This document shows, piece by piece, positions 1 to 7,784 of a DNA stretch of 35,786 nucleotides. Each line of letters starts with the position of its first letter. The stretch's first letter is position 1. The DNA comes from DASWKG01 sp036396755. Lineage in GTDB: Bacteria; Actinomycetota; UBA4738; CALAEC01. A program made the position numbers and the translations under genes. Under the pieces are notes generated by a model. That model was not told the origin of the DNA. It saw only the letters and a list, made by a program, of their open reading frames with translations, and did no database searches. The DNA lies in assembly GCA_036396755.1 (NCBI GenBank), contig DASWKG010000106.1:1-35786 (forward strand), given 5' to 3'.

Positions 1-87
1 AAGATCGTGCTCGGTCCGGTCCACGGGACCGACACCACCGGCCAGACCCCCGGGGGCCAGTGGTGCGTGGACGTCGGCGAGGCCTGA
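1..87 (+). CDS. 3' end of an unidentified gene (partial)
   Basis: The first 28 codons of the window form an open frame ending in TGA at 85-87, with G or C in nearly every third codon position, as in the real genes here. The frame used by the following YCII gene does not show this bias across 1-87. The last residues read QWCVDVGEA. Too little remains to assign a family. It ends 13 nt before the next start codon, so the two genes could be co-transcribed. Confidence 0.4.
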   Translation, partial: KIVLGPVHGTDTTGQTPGGQWCVDVGEA

Positions 88-100
88 GGCCTCGCGGGAG

Positions 101-391
101 ATGATCGAGTTCATGGGGAACATCGACCAGGAGCTCGGCGATGCGGGGGAGCGGGTCGCGTCCGAGGGGCTGGTCGACCCGACCGAGGCCACGACCGTTC
201 GCTTCCAGGGCGGTGCGCCCGTGCCGACCGACGGCCCGTTCGCGGAGGCCAAGGAGTCCCTCGCCGGCTACTGGATCATCGAGGCGAGCCAGGAGCGGGC
301 GCTAGAGATCGCATCGCGCGTCGTCGCATTCATCGAGGCGCCGGTCGAGGTCCGTCAGGTCGCCGACGCGCCGCCGGACGTGTCCGGATGA
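101..391 (+). CDS. YCII/DGPF-domain protein, N-terminally short
   Basis: The 96-residue product carries the signature TDGPFAEAKE at about residues 43-52, followed by a strand reading GYWIIE. This marks the YCII-related (DGPF) family of small dimeric alpha/beta proteins. Their function is poorly defined, and they are often paired with ECF sigma factor genes. Intact members begin with a hydrophobic beta strand of some 20-30 residues that is missing here: the protein starts directly in the first helix (MIEFMGN). ATG 101 directly abuts a GGGAG sequence, so ATG 113, 12 nt downstream of it, is an equally good start. The stop codon overlaps a following ATG (ATGA at 388-391), the usual coupling to a sigma gene, but only a 19-codon frame follows. 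The locus therefore looks degenerate. Family assignment is firm; functionality is doubtful. Confidence 0.7.
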   Translation: MIEFMGNIDQELGDAGERVASEGLVDPTEATTVRFQGGAPVPTDGPFAEAKESLAGYWIIEASQERALEIASRVVAFIEAPVEVRQVADAPPDVSG

Positions 392-447
392 CCGCGAGCC
401 TCCCCGAGCAGCGCTACCTGGCGCTACGGGCCGCCCGGCTCGCGTAG
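388..447 (+). pseudogene. Possible ECF sigma-factor remnant (19 codons)
   Basis: An ATG overlapping the YCII stop opens a 19-codon frame ending LPEQRYLALRAARLA and a TAG stop. YCII genes are commonly followed, with exactly this ATGA overlap, by an ECF sigma gene whose product ends in a helix of the type ERRFLERRLAEL. The short frame resembles a sigma start joined directly to a sigma C-terminus, as after an internal deletion. This is a resemblance judged by eye on a very short sequence. Confidence 0.3.
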
Positions 448-483
448 CCGCCCCCGGCTCAGTCGCAATGGTCGAGCGGGGCC

Positions 484-2205
484 TCAGGCCGGGGTGGCCC
501 CGACGGTGACGATCCCTTCCCTTACGGCCGTGGTGACCGCCTCGAGACGCGAGTGCGCGTCCAGCTTCGCGATGAGCCGTTGGATGTGGTTCCGCACGGT
601 GTGACGGCTGACGCCAAGGCGGTCGGTGATCTCCTCGGTCGAGCGCCCCTCCGCCAGCAGCTGCAGGACCTCGCCCTCGCGCTCGGTGATCGTGGTTCCG
701 AGCCCCCGCCGGGTCCGGCCGACGCCTCGAAGGAGGGCAGCGAGCTCGCCGGCCGGGACCACCGATTCGCCCGCCATGACCTGCCGGACCGCTTCGATCA
801 CCTGGCCGGGAGGCCCGCCCTTCGTGAGGTATCCGGCGCAGCCCGCCTGGAGCGCCCGCGTCAGAGTATCGGGGTCGGGGGAGCCGGTGAGCATCAGGAC
901 CTTCGCCGCCGGGTATTCGGCCTTGACGAGCGCCGTCCCCTCCACGCCGTCGCCGTCCGGCAGCGAGAAGTCCATCAGCACCACATCCGGCCGCACCTCG
1001 CGGGTCAGCCGCCTTCCTTCCTCGATCGTGCCCCCGACCCCCACCACCAGGATGTCCTCCTGACCTGCCAGGAAGCTGGTCAACGCCTCGGCGAACATCC
1101 GGTGATCGTCGACCAGCAGGAGCGAGATCCGGCCTTCGATCCCCTCGGGGAATCGTTCCAACACCTCGTGTACCTCGTCGAGCGCGCCGAGGAACGCGTC
1201 GACGACGTCGGCGTCGAACTGCGTCCCGCGCCCCTCGCGCAGCGCGGCGAGCGCCTCCTGCTCGGTGAAGGCGGGCCGGTAGACGCGCTGGTGCGTCATC
1301 GCGTCGAACGCATCGGCGACCGCGGTGATCCGGCCGGCCAGCGGCGTGGCGTCTCCGCGGAGCCCCCTCGGGTAGCCTTCCCCGTCCCATCGCTCGTGAT
1401 GCGAGAGCGCGACGCTCGCCGCCATGCCCAGCACCCCTTCGTGAGAGTCCGAGAGGAGCCGGTACCCGATCTGCGTGTGCCGCTGGACGATCGAGAGCTC
1501 CTCGGGGCTCAGACGGCCGGGCTTCAGGAGCAACGCGTCGGGGATCCCGATCTTGCCGACGTCGTGGAGGGCTGCCGCCACCCGGAGTCCCTCGCTGTCG
1601 CCGCTCAGACCCAGCCGGCGGCCGAGGAGCTCGGCGAGATGGCCGACGCGCTCGACGTGTCGTCCCGTCTCGTCGTGCCTGATCGACAGCGCGTGCTGCA
1701 GCCGGGCGAAGGCGTCCTCCTCGTGCTTGCGGCTCTCCCCGGTCGCGGCGGCGAGCTGCTCGGACGCGATCCGCAGCGCCATGGTCCGTTCGGCCACGGT
1801 CTCGCCCAGCTCGCGGAGCAGGGATGCGCGCTCGCGCTCGAGCTCGCGGCGGCGCAACGCGTTCATGACGGCGATCTCGATCTCGGTCGGGGAGAAGGGT
1901 TTCAGCACGTAGCCGAAGGCCCCCAGCGCGAGCGCCGCGGCCGCCATCTCCGGATCGTCGGCGCCCGTCACCATCACGACGGCGGTGTCGGGCGAATCCG
2001 CCGTGACGGCTCTCAGGACCTCGAGCCCGGACCCCTCCGGCATCCTGACGTCGAGGAGAACCAGATCGAACGCGGAGTTCTCCAGGGCGGTCCTGGCCGA
2101 CCCCGGCGCGTCCGCCACCTGGCATTCGTGACCCGACCCTTCGAGCAGACTCGACAGTGAGGCTCGCACCTGCTCGTCGTCGTCCACGATGAGGATGCGT
2201 GCCAC
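484..2205 (-). CDS. Response regulator REC-HD-GYP-REC-LuxR HTH
   Basis: The 573-residue cytoplasmic protein has four modules. REC1 spans residues 3-120, with acidic cluster D8-D10, phospho-acceptor D52 and K102. A coiled linker leads to an HD-GYP phosphodiesterase domain at about 165-350, with H214-D215 and the GYP motif at 277-279, inside HHERWDGEGYP. REC2, of NarL type, spans about 360-480 with D412 and K462. A LuxR/GerE helix-turn-helix spans about 505-570. HD-GYP domains hydrolyse cyclic di-GMP, so one polypeptide can sense phosphorylation, degrade c-di-GMP and bind DNA. The start is GTG 2205, 4 nt after the stop of the hybrid kinase gene, so the two form an operon and the kinase is the likely phosphodonor. 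REC2-HTH looks like a complete NarL regulator fused to a complete REC-HD-GYP protein. Confidence 0.93.
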   Translation of the reverse strand: MARILIVDDDEQVRASLSSLLEGSGHECQVADAPGSARTALENSAFDLVLLDVRMPEGSGLEVLRAVTADSPDTAVVMVTGADDPEMAAAALALGAFGYVLKPFSPTEIEIAVMNALRRRELERERASLLRELGETVAERTMALRIASEQLAAATGESRKHEEDAFARLQHALSIRHDETGRHVERVGHLAELLGRRLGLSGDSEGLRVAAALHDVGKIGIPDALLLKPGRLSPEELSIVQRHTQIGYRLLSDSHEGVLGMAASVALSHHERWDGEGYPRGLRGDATPLAGRITAVADAFDAMTHQRVYRPAFTEQEALAALREGRGTQFDADVVDAFLGALDEVHEVLERFPEGIEGRISLLLVDDHRMFAEALTSFLAGQEDILVVGVGGTIEEGRRLTREVRPDVVLMDFSLPDGDGVEGTALVKAEYPAAKVLMLTGSPDPDTLTRALQAGCAGYLTKGGPPGQVIEAVRQVMAGESVVPAGELAALLRGVGRTRRGLGTTITEREGEVLQLLAEGRSTEEITDRLGVSRHTVRNHIQRLIAKLDAHSRLEAVTTAVREGIVTVGATPA

Positions 2206-2209
2206 GACG

Positions 2210-3811
2210 CTACCTCGAGTCCAGGACCTCTCGGATGGTCCGCAGCAGGAGCTGCGTCGTGAACGGTTTCTCGATCAGGATCAGCTCGGGGTCGGCCGCG
2301 CCCCGGTAGGCGATCACGTCCTGGGGATAGCCGGAGACGAACACGGTCTTGATGTCCGGCCGGGTCTCGCGGACCAGCTCGGCAAGCTCCTTCCCCGTGA
2401 GGCCCGGCATCACGACGTCGGTCAGCAGGAGGTGGATCTCCACGGCGGCGTCGGCGACGAGACGAACCGCCTCACGCGGGTCGTCCGAGTCGATGACCGT
2501 ATACCCGTGTTCGCGGAGCAGCCGGCTGGCCGGCTCCCGGACCATGTCCTCGTCCTCGACGAACAGGATCGTCTCGCCCGTGCCCTGGAGCGACCGAACG
2601 TCGAGGTCCTCGGCAAGCTCCGCGGGCGCACCCTCGGCCGCCGGCAGGTAGACCTTGACCGAGGTGCCCATCTCCGGCTCGGAGTAGATCGCGATGCCCC
2701 CACCGGACTCGATGACGATCCCGTACACCGTCGCCAGGCCGAGCCCCGTTCCCCTTCCCTCGTCCTTCGTGGTGAAGAAGGGCTCGAAGGCACGGTCGAT
2801 CACCTCCCGGCTCATCCCCGTCCCGGTGTCGGAGACCGTGACCCCGAGGTACCGCCCGGGCCCGATGCCGCCGACGGCTGAGGATGCACCTTCATCGAGC
2901 AACAGGTCCAACGTGCGGATCTGGAGCTGACCCCCATGGGGCATGGAATCTCTCGCGTTCACGACGAGGTTCATGAGCACCTGCTCGAGCTGTCCCCGGT
3001 CCATCTCCACGCTCGGCGCCGGGTCCGCGAGCTCGGTGACGAGCACGACGTCTTCCCCGATGGTGTGCGTCAGCAGCTTCTCCATCTCGACCACGGTCTC
3101 GTTGACGTCCAGGATCTCCGGCTTCGCGATCTCCCGACGGCTGAAGACCAGGAGCTGATGTGTCAGGTGCGCCGCCCGGTCGGTCGCCTTTCGGATCTGG
3201 TCGATGTCGTGGACGAGCTTGTCCACCCCCGCCGAGCCGTCGGGGGGCACCGGCAGCCCTCGGAGGCCTCCTCGGATCAGCTCGCAGTAGGTGCTGATCG
3301 CCGCCAGCACGTTGTTGAAGTCGTGAGCGATCCCTCCCGCGAGCCCTCCGAGGCTCTCGAGACGCTGGGCCTGGTGCACCCGCAGCTGTGCCTCGAGGAC
3401 CTCTCGCTCCTTCGTGGTCCGCACCCAGTCCGTGATGTCGCGGATCGCCGCGGAGACCAGCAACCCGTCCTCGGTCTCGAGGGAAGACAGAGCGATGTCG
3501 ACCCGGAAGTCCGTGCCGTCCTTGCGACGCGCCGCCAGCTCGAGACCGGCCCCCATCGGTCGCGTCGTGGGGTTGGCGAAGTAGTCGGCTCGGTGGGATG
3601 GATGCCGCCGCCGGGACCGCTCCGGGATGAGGATCTCCAGGTGCTGGCCGGTGAGCTCGTCGCGCGCGTAGCCGAACATCGTGACGGCGTGCTCGTTCAC
3701 CATCCGGATCGTGCCTTCACGATCGATGATGACCACGGCATCGGGTGCGCTCTCGAAGAGCTGCCGACCGACGTCCGATAAGGAGATCGCACGAGGCTGC
3801 ACCTCACTCAT
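2210..3811 (-). CDS. Hybrid sensor histidine kinase (PAS-HisKA-HATPase-REC)
   Basis: The 533-residue protein has no membrane segment. A PAS domain (about 12-130) is followed by a HisKA helix with phospho-acceptor H163 in GGIAHDFNN. The HATPase domain has an N-box at about N281-N285, G1 DTGTGM at 328-333 and G2 GRGTGLGL at 352-359. A C-terminal receiver domain (about 414-530) carries D465 and K515. The start chosen is ATG 3811, 10 nt after an AGGAGAGGG ribosome-binding sequence; the frame stays open further upstream but without the PAS-like composition. The gene is followed 4 nt later by the REC-HD-GYP-REC-HTH regulator, its probable phosphorelay partner, and is divergent from the lipoprotein/GGDEF-EAL pair. 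The PAS ligand cannot be told from the sequence. Confidence 0.93.
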   Translation of the reverse strand: MSEVQPRAISLSDVGRQLFESAPDAVVIIDREGTIRMVNEHAVTMFGYARDELTGQHLEILIPERSRRRHPSHRADYFANPTTRPMGAGLELAARRKDGTDFRVDIALSSLETEDGLLVSAAIRDITDWVRTTKEREVLEAQLRVHQAQRLESLGGLAGGIAHDFNNVLAAISTYCELIRGGLRGLPVPPDGSAGVDKLVHDIDQIRKATDRAAHLTHQLLVFSRREIAKPEILDVNETVVEMEKLLTHTIGEDVVLVTELADPAPSVEMDRGQLEQVLMNLVVNARDSMPHGGQLQIRTLDLLLDEGASSAVGGIGPGRYLGVTVSDTGTGMSREVIDRAFEPFFTTKDEGRGTGLGLATVYGIVIESGGGIAIYSEPEMGTSVKVYLPAAEGAPAELAEDLDVRSLQGTGETILFVEDEDMVREPASRLLREHGYTVIDSDDPREAVRLVADAAVEIHLLLTDVVMPGLTGKELAELVRETRPDIKTVFVSGYPQDVIAYRGAADPELILIEKPFTTQLLLRTIREVLDSR

Positions 3812-4121
3812 CCCGCCTGGACCCTCTCCTTCTCGAAACCGGCCAAACCTAGAGTATGGGCCGCGCACTCGATCGAAGCGAGAGGTTCGATGACCCACAC
3901 CGCTTTGAGTAGGTTCGCCCAGGTATGCACCTGTTGGCGAAAGTTCTTCCGTGGAAGGCGGACCGCGAACGGGCATGGTGGCGCACCTGCATCAGACGCG
4001 GACCGCATTCGGCCGAGGGGGAAACCATCCCTGAGGGCCATGCGGAGCGAGGGGGCTTCTGGCCGATAAGGCTCGTATGGCCTCGGCCATTCCGCGGAGG
4101 CAGGACGAAGGGGGAAAGACC
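3812..4121. other. Divergent intergenic region of the c-di-GMP island
   Basis: This 310-base non-coding stretch separates the leftward kinase gene from the rightward lipoprotein gene and must hold both promoters. An imperfect dyad, CAGGT-ATGC-ACCTG, lies at 3920-3933 and could be an operator. A TAGGTT-like -10 reading leftward lies near 3850. No convincing -35/-10 pair was found for the rightward genes. No open frame here shows coding bias. Confidence 0.5.
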
Positions 4122-4709
4122 ATGAAGGCTGGAAGATGGCTCGCCGTCATTGTGATCCCTGCGCTTGCCGCATGCGGGGGAACGGCTCGGGCGCCCGAGG
4201 GAACAGCGATCGCGGAAGATGCTCCGTACGAGGTCGTCTCCGAGGCCGCCCTGGAGCCGGGTGCCCTCGTGCCCGAACCGGTGGGTGAGGAGATCCTCAC
4301 CATCTCGGGCGAGATCGGAACGACCAACGACCGGGGAAGGCTCGCGTTCGACATGGCAACCCTCGAGTCGCTCGGTCTCGTCAGCTACGACGTCGAGGAT
4401 CCCTGGGATCAGAAGGAAGTGACCTACACGGGGGTTCTGATGTCCGAGCTCCTCGCCGTGGCCGGCGCCGCGTCGGACGCTCGCTCGGTCCGGATCGTGG
4501 CTCTCGATGACTATCGGGTGAGCATCCCGATCGACGAGATCCACCGCTGGCCGGTGCTGCTCGCCACGCGTGCGGACGGAGAGGTGATAGGGGTGGAGAG
4601 CGGAGGCCCGAGCCGCATCATCTACCCGTACGGCACCTTCCCCGAGATCGACGGGGTGACGCACGACGACCTGTGGATCTGGAGCGTCGAGAGGATGACC
4701 ATTCGATGA
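4122..4709 (+). CDS. Lipoprotein with sulfite-oxidase-like pterin-binding fold (PruR-like)
   Basis: The 195-residue product begins with a type II signal peptide ending in the lipobox LAAC, so C18 is the predicted lipidated residue and the protein sits outside the membrane. The rest resembles the small oxidoreductase molybdopterin-binding (SUOX) fold, with typical stretches VTYTGVLMSELLAVAGA and a C-terminal WIWSVERM. Apart from the lipobox there is no cysteine, so the cysteine that ligates molybdenum in true oxidases is absent, which suggests ligand binding rather than redox catalysis. ATG 4122 follows GGGGGA by 6 nt. The stop overlaps the next start (ATGA 4706-4709). The same pairing, a pterin-binding SUOX-like protein overlapping a membrane GGDEF-EAL gene, is known as PruR-DcpA in Agrobacterium tumefaciens. 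Fold assignment is by eye; the PruR-like role is inferred from context. Confidence 0.75.
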   Translation: MKAGRWLAVIVIPALAACGGTARAPEGTAIAEDAPYEVVSEAALEPGALVPEPVGEEILTISGEIGTTNDRGRLAFDMATLESLGLVSYDVEDPWDQKEVTYTGVLMSELLAVAGAASDARSVRIVALDDYRVSIPIDEIHRWPVLLATRADGEVIGVESGGPSRIIYPYGTFPEIDGVTHDDLWIWSVERMTIR

Positions 4710-7700
4710 CCGAAGGCCGGGCCCTCGCCCGCCGACGGATCCCGCGGTCGCAGCTGCTGTTGCTGGGGGTGGTCGGAGTGCTCACGCTGACTCTCGACGG
4801 TGCGATCTTCCAAGCCTACACGCACATGACGCGCTCCTCCGTCGAGTTCGAGGGGGCCGGCTATCAGCAGCTCGGGCTCGCGAACCTGCAGCGAGAGATC
4901 CTTGGGCTTCAGAGCGATACCCTGCTTCTCCTTCACGATCTTGCGCCCGGTGCTGCCGACGCCGTTCAGCTTCGAAGGGCCCTCGTCGAGCGGCAGATGC
5001 AGATGGTCCGTCCCCGGCGCGACGAGAATCCCGGCCTGAACGAGCAGCTCGACGCCCTGCAGGGATCGCTCGCTCGCTTCGACGAGCTGATGCGACTCGC
5101 GAGCTCACGTCCGGACGGTTTTCGGGTATCCGAGCAGGACATCCAGCGGCTGCTGGCGAAAGCAGAGGTCCAGGTCAAGTACCTCTACGACAGCGAGGAG
5201 GCGCTCTTCTTCCGCAAGCTCGGCTCGTTCCTGAGCTACCAGCGGAAGTTCCAGGTGATCCTGCTGGTGATGGGGGGCGCGGTCCTCCTCTTGGGCGTGC
5301 TGTTGACGCTGTCACTGGGTCGGCGGGTCAACCGGGAGTTCCGGCAGGCCTACCGAGACCTGGAAGACGAGGTGGGCGAGCGCCGACGAGCGGAAGTCGA
5401 GCTCTCTCGCCGCAACGCGGATCTGGAGACCCTGCATCGTATCTCGGTGCTCGGCCTCAAGCTGGAGACACTGGACCAGGCAGGGCGAAGGATCGCCGAG
5501 GAGATCGCTCGAGTGAGTGGCTTCCCGATCGTGTCGCTGGAGCTCTATGAGCCGGAGCGAGACGAGATGGTGATCGTCGGGTGGACGGGCTTCGAGCCCC
5601 CGGGAGGCGGGCGGGGCCTCGCCGCGGCTCAAACCATCTCATCGCAGGTCGTCCGGACGGGTGAGAAGGTCGTCCACCGGGATCTGGCGTCGAGGCCCGA
5701 CCTTCGTGAGACCGTGGCGGCGAAGCTCGGCGTTCGATCCTTCCTGTGCGTTCCGATCGAGCGGGGCGGCCGGGCGGTGGGGGCGCTGAGCATCGGCACT
5801 CGAGAAGCGGCCGACGTTCCCGATCACCTCACCGAATGGGTCGAGACCCTCGCCGGCAGCATCGCCGCGGTGATCGAGCGCCAGCGGTCGCGAGCGGCGC
5901 TTCAACGGCAGGCCCTGCACGACCCCCTCACGGGCCTTCCGAATCGGACCCTGCTCCTCGATCGGCTCTCCCGCGCGCTTCGGGAGGCGGCGGGTGACCC
6001 CGACAAGGGGGTTGGACTTCTCTTCCTCGACCTCGACCGCTTCAAGGTCATCAACGACAGCCTGGGGCACGACGCAGGAGACGAGCTGCTGAAGATGGTC
6101 GCCGTCCGGCTGACGGCGGCCCTGCGTCCGGAGGACACGGTCGCGAGGTTCGGCGGGGACGAGTTCGTCATGGTGCTCAGGGGCGTGAAGGACGAGGAGG
6201 AAGCCTCGGCGGTAGCAACGCGCGTCTCCGCAGCGGTCGGGGACCCATACGTCCTCGAGCGCGGACAGGTTTTCGTGAGCGCAAGTGTCGGGATCGCGAT
6301 GGCCACCGATGCCAACGCACGCCCGCAGGACCTGATCTGGGCGGCCGACCTCGCGATGTACGAGGCGAAGGCGAATGGCCGGGCACGGCACCAGGCGTTC
6401 AACGAAGGCCTGGGAGAGCGAGCGGTGGCGAGACTCGAGCTCGAGACGGCGATGCGCGAGGCGATCGAGCGGCAGGAGTTCCAGCTCCACTATCAGCCGC
6501 AGATCGACCTCGAGACGGGGAGCCTCGTGGGCGTGGAGGCGCTGATCCGCTGGCCGGGCCCCGACGGCCAGATGATCCCGCCGGGGGACTTCATCCCGCT
6601 CGCGGAGGAGACCGGGCTCATCCTCCCGATCGGGACCTGGGTCATCCGGGAGGCGTGCCGCCAGCTGGCCGAGTGGCGACGCACGCTCGGGGATGCGGCG
6701 CCCGACGTTTCGATCAACCTCTCCCCGCGGCAGCTCGCGCAGCGGGACCTCACCGAGATCGTCGAAGCGGCGATGCGAGCGTTCGACATCCCGTCGGGGA
6801 AGCTCTGGATCGAGATCACCGAGAACGCCGTCATGCACGATCCGGAGGCGGCCGTCCTGGTGCTTGAGCGGCTGCGGGCCCTCGGGGTTCGGTCGGCGCT
6901 GGATGACTTCGGAACTGGGCACTCCTCGTTCTCCTACCTCAAGCGATTGCCGGTCGACGCGCTGAAGATCGACCAGTCGTTCGTCGACGGGTTGCCCGAC
7001 CAGCCGGAGGACTCCGCGATCGTCGACGCCGTGCTGGCGCTGGCGCGCTCGCTCGGCCTGGCACCGATCGCCGAGGGAGTCGAGACCGAGGCCCAGTTCG
7101 CCGCCCTCAGGTCGATGGGATGCTCGTTCGCGCAGGGCTTCCTCCTGGGCCGCCCCGTCCCGCCGTCGGAGCTTGACATGACGGCCGCGTCGGCGGGGGC
7201 CTCGATCGAGGCGGCAGGGGGACCGGTGCTCGCCTCGATCCCGCGGAGCCCAGAGGGCGGTCCGCTCGATGTGGAAGCGGACGAGATGGATGGGACGTCG
7301 ATCAGCGTAGTGATCGTCGAAGATCATCGCCTGGTCGCCGAGGCGCTCGCCGAGGTGCTGCGTGGCGACGAAGCCACGGTGGTGAAGGCGGTCGTGTCGA
7401 ACGTCCGAGATGCCCTTGCGGCGGTGGCCGAGCACACGCCCGACGTCGTCCTGATGGACTACCAGCTGCCTGACGGCGACGGGGTTCAGGCGACACGGAG
7501 CATCAAGGCGGAGCATCCGGATACGAAGGTGATCATGATCTCGTCCTTCACAAGCGAGGAGGTCCTGGCCGGCGCGCTGGACGCGGGATGTTCGGGCTTC
7601 GTGCCGAAGGAGCGCCCCCTGCGAGACATCGTGGATGCCATCCACCTGGTGGCGCGGGGTGAGATGCTGGTCGACCCGGAGATGCTCGGGCGGCTCCTGC

Positions 7701-7741
7701 CGTACCTGGAGTCGACCTCGGAGGGGGGGTCGTCCGCCTGA
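4706..7741 (+). CDS. Membrane GAF-GGDEF-EAL-REC c-di-GMP enzyme (DcpA-like)
   Basis: The protein has 1011 residues: TM1 at about 17-38, a helical outside domain at about 39-183, TM2 at about 184-204, a coiled coil, GAF at about 245-395, GGDEF at about 400-565, EAL at about 575-825 and a NarL-type receiver at about 866-985. The cyclase site is intact (GGDEF 483-487) with an inhibitory RxxD site at 474-477. The EAL domain keeps E611-A-L-I-R, N671, E703, D733-D734, K754, E790 and E793, so both cyclase and phosphodiesterase activities look possible. The receiver has D918 and K968 but no complete output domain. Translation overlaps the upstream lipoprotein gene by 4 nt, so the lipoprotein probably binds the outside domain. 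Just past the stop, an out-of-frame remnant of a LuxR HTH indicates the gene was once longer. Confidence 0.93.
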   Translation: MTEGRALARRRIPRSQLLLLGVVGVLTLTLDGAIFQAYTHMTRSSVEFEGAGYQQLGLANLQREILGLQSDTLLLLHDLAPGAADAVQLRRALVERQMQMVRPRRDENPGLNEQLDALQGSLARFDELMRLASSRPDGFRVSEQDIQRLLAKAEVQVKYLYDSEEALFFRKLGSFLSYQRKFQVILLVMGGAVLLLGVLLTLSLGRRVNREFRQAYRDLEDEVGERRRAEVELSRRNADLETLHRISVLGLKLETLDQAGRRIAEEIARVSGFPIVSLELYEPERDEMVIVGWTGFEPPGGGRGLAAAQTISSQVVRTGEKVVHRDLASRPDLRETVAAKLGVRSFLCVPIERGGRAVGALSIGTREAADVPDHLTEWVETLAGSIAAVIERQRSRAALQRQALHDPLTGLPNRTLLLDRLSRALREAAGDPDKGVGLLFLDLDRFKVINDSLGHDAGDELLKMVAVRLTAALRPEDTVARFGGDEFVMVLRGVKDEEEASAVATRVSAAVGDPYVLERGQVFVSASVGIAMATDANARPQDLIWAADLAMYEAKANGRARHQAFNEGLGERAVARLELETAMREAIERQEFQLHYQPQIDLETGSLVGVEALIRWPGPDGQMIPPGDFIPLAEETGLILPIGTWVIREACRQLAEWRRTLGDAAPDVSINLSPRQLAQRDLTEIVEAAMRAFDIPSGKLWIEITENAVMHDPEAAVLVLERLRALGVRSALDDFGTGHSSFSYLKRLPVDALKIDQSFVDGLPDQPEDSAIVDAVLALARSLGLAPIAEGVETEAQFAALRSMGCSFAQGFLLGRPVPPSELDMTAASAGASIEAAGGPVLASIPRSPEGGPLDVEADEMDGTSISVVIVEDHRLVAEALAEVLRGDEATVVKAVVSNVRDALAAVAEHTPDVVLMDYQLPDGDGVQATRSIKAEHPDTKVIMISSFTSEEVLAGALDAGCSGFVPKERPLRDIVDAIHLVARGEMLVDPEMLGRLLPYLESTSEGGSSA

Positions 7742-7784
7742 GTCCTCGCGAACGAGAGGTGCTTGACGTGGCGGCGCGTGCGCG
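7738..7784 (+). pseudogene. Out-of-frame remnant of a LuxR-type HTH
   Basis: Read from 7738, one frame off the end of the GGDEF-EAL-REC gene, the sequence gives LSPREREVLDVAARA. This is the characteristic first helix of a GerE/LuxR DNA-binding domain. It then breaks off at about 7782, next to the 3' end of the convergent dehydratase gene. The frame would join the upstream receiver domain if the seven-G run at 7723-7729 had one more base, but the rest of the HTH would still be missing. Confidence 0.55.

Noticed and set aside
553..2160. Long open frame on the plus strand (about 535 codons)
   Set aside because: Antisense to the REC-HD-GYP-REC-HTH gene, whose domains are intact. Arg/Pro/Gly-rich translation with no family features is the usual shadow of high-GC coding DNA.
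4122..4709. Functional molybdenum oxidoreductase subunit
   Set aside because: The only cysteine is in the lipobox, so the molybdenum-ligating cysteine is missing, and no partner haem or molybdopterin genes are nearby.
7723..7740. Phase variation at the seven-G run as a working on/off switch for an HTH output domain
   Set aside because: Even with the frame restored, only about 15 residues of HTH remain, so no functional DNA-binding domain could be made. Kept as a remnant, not a switch.
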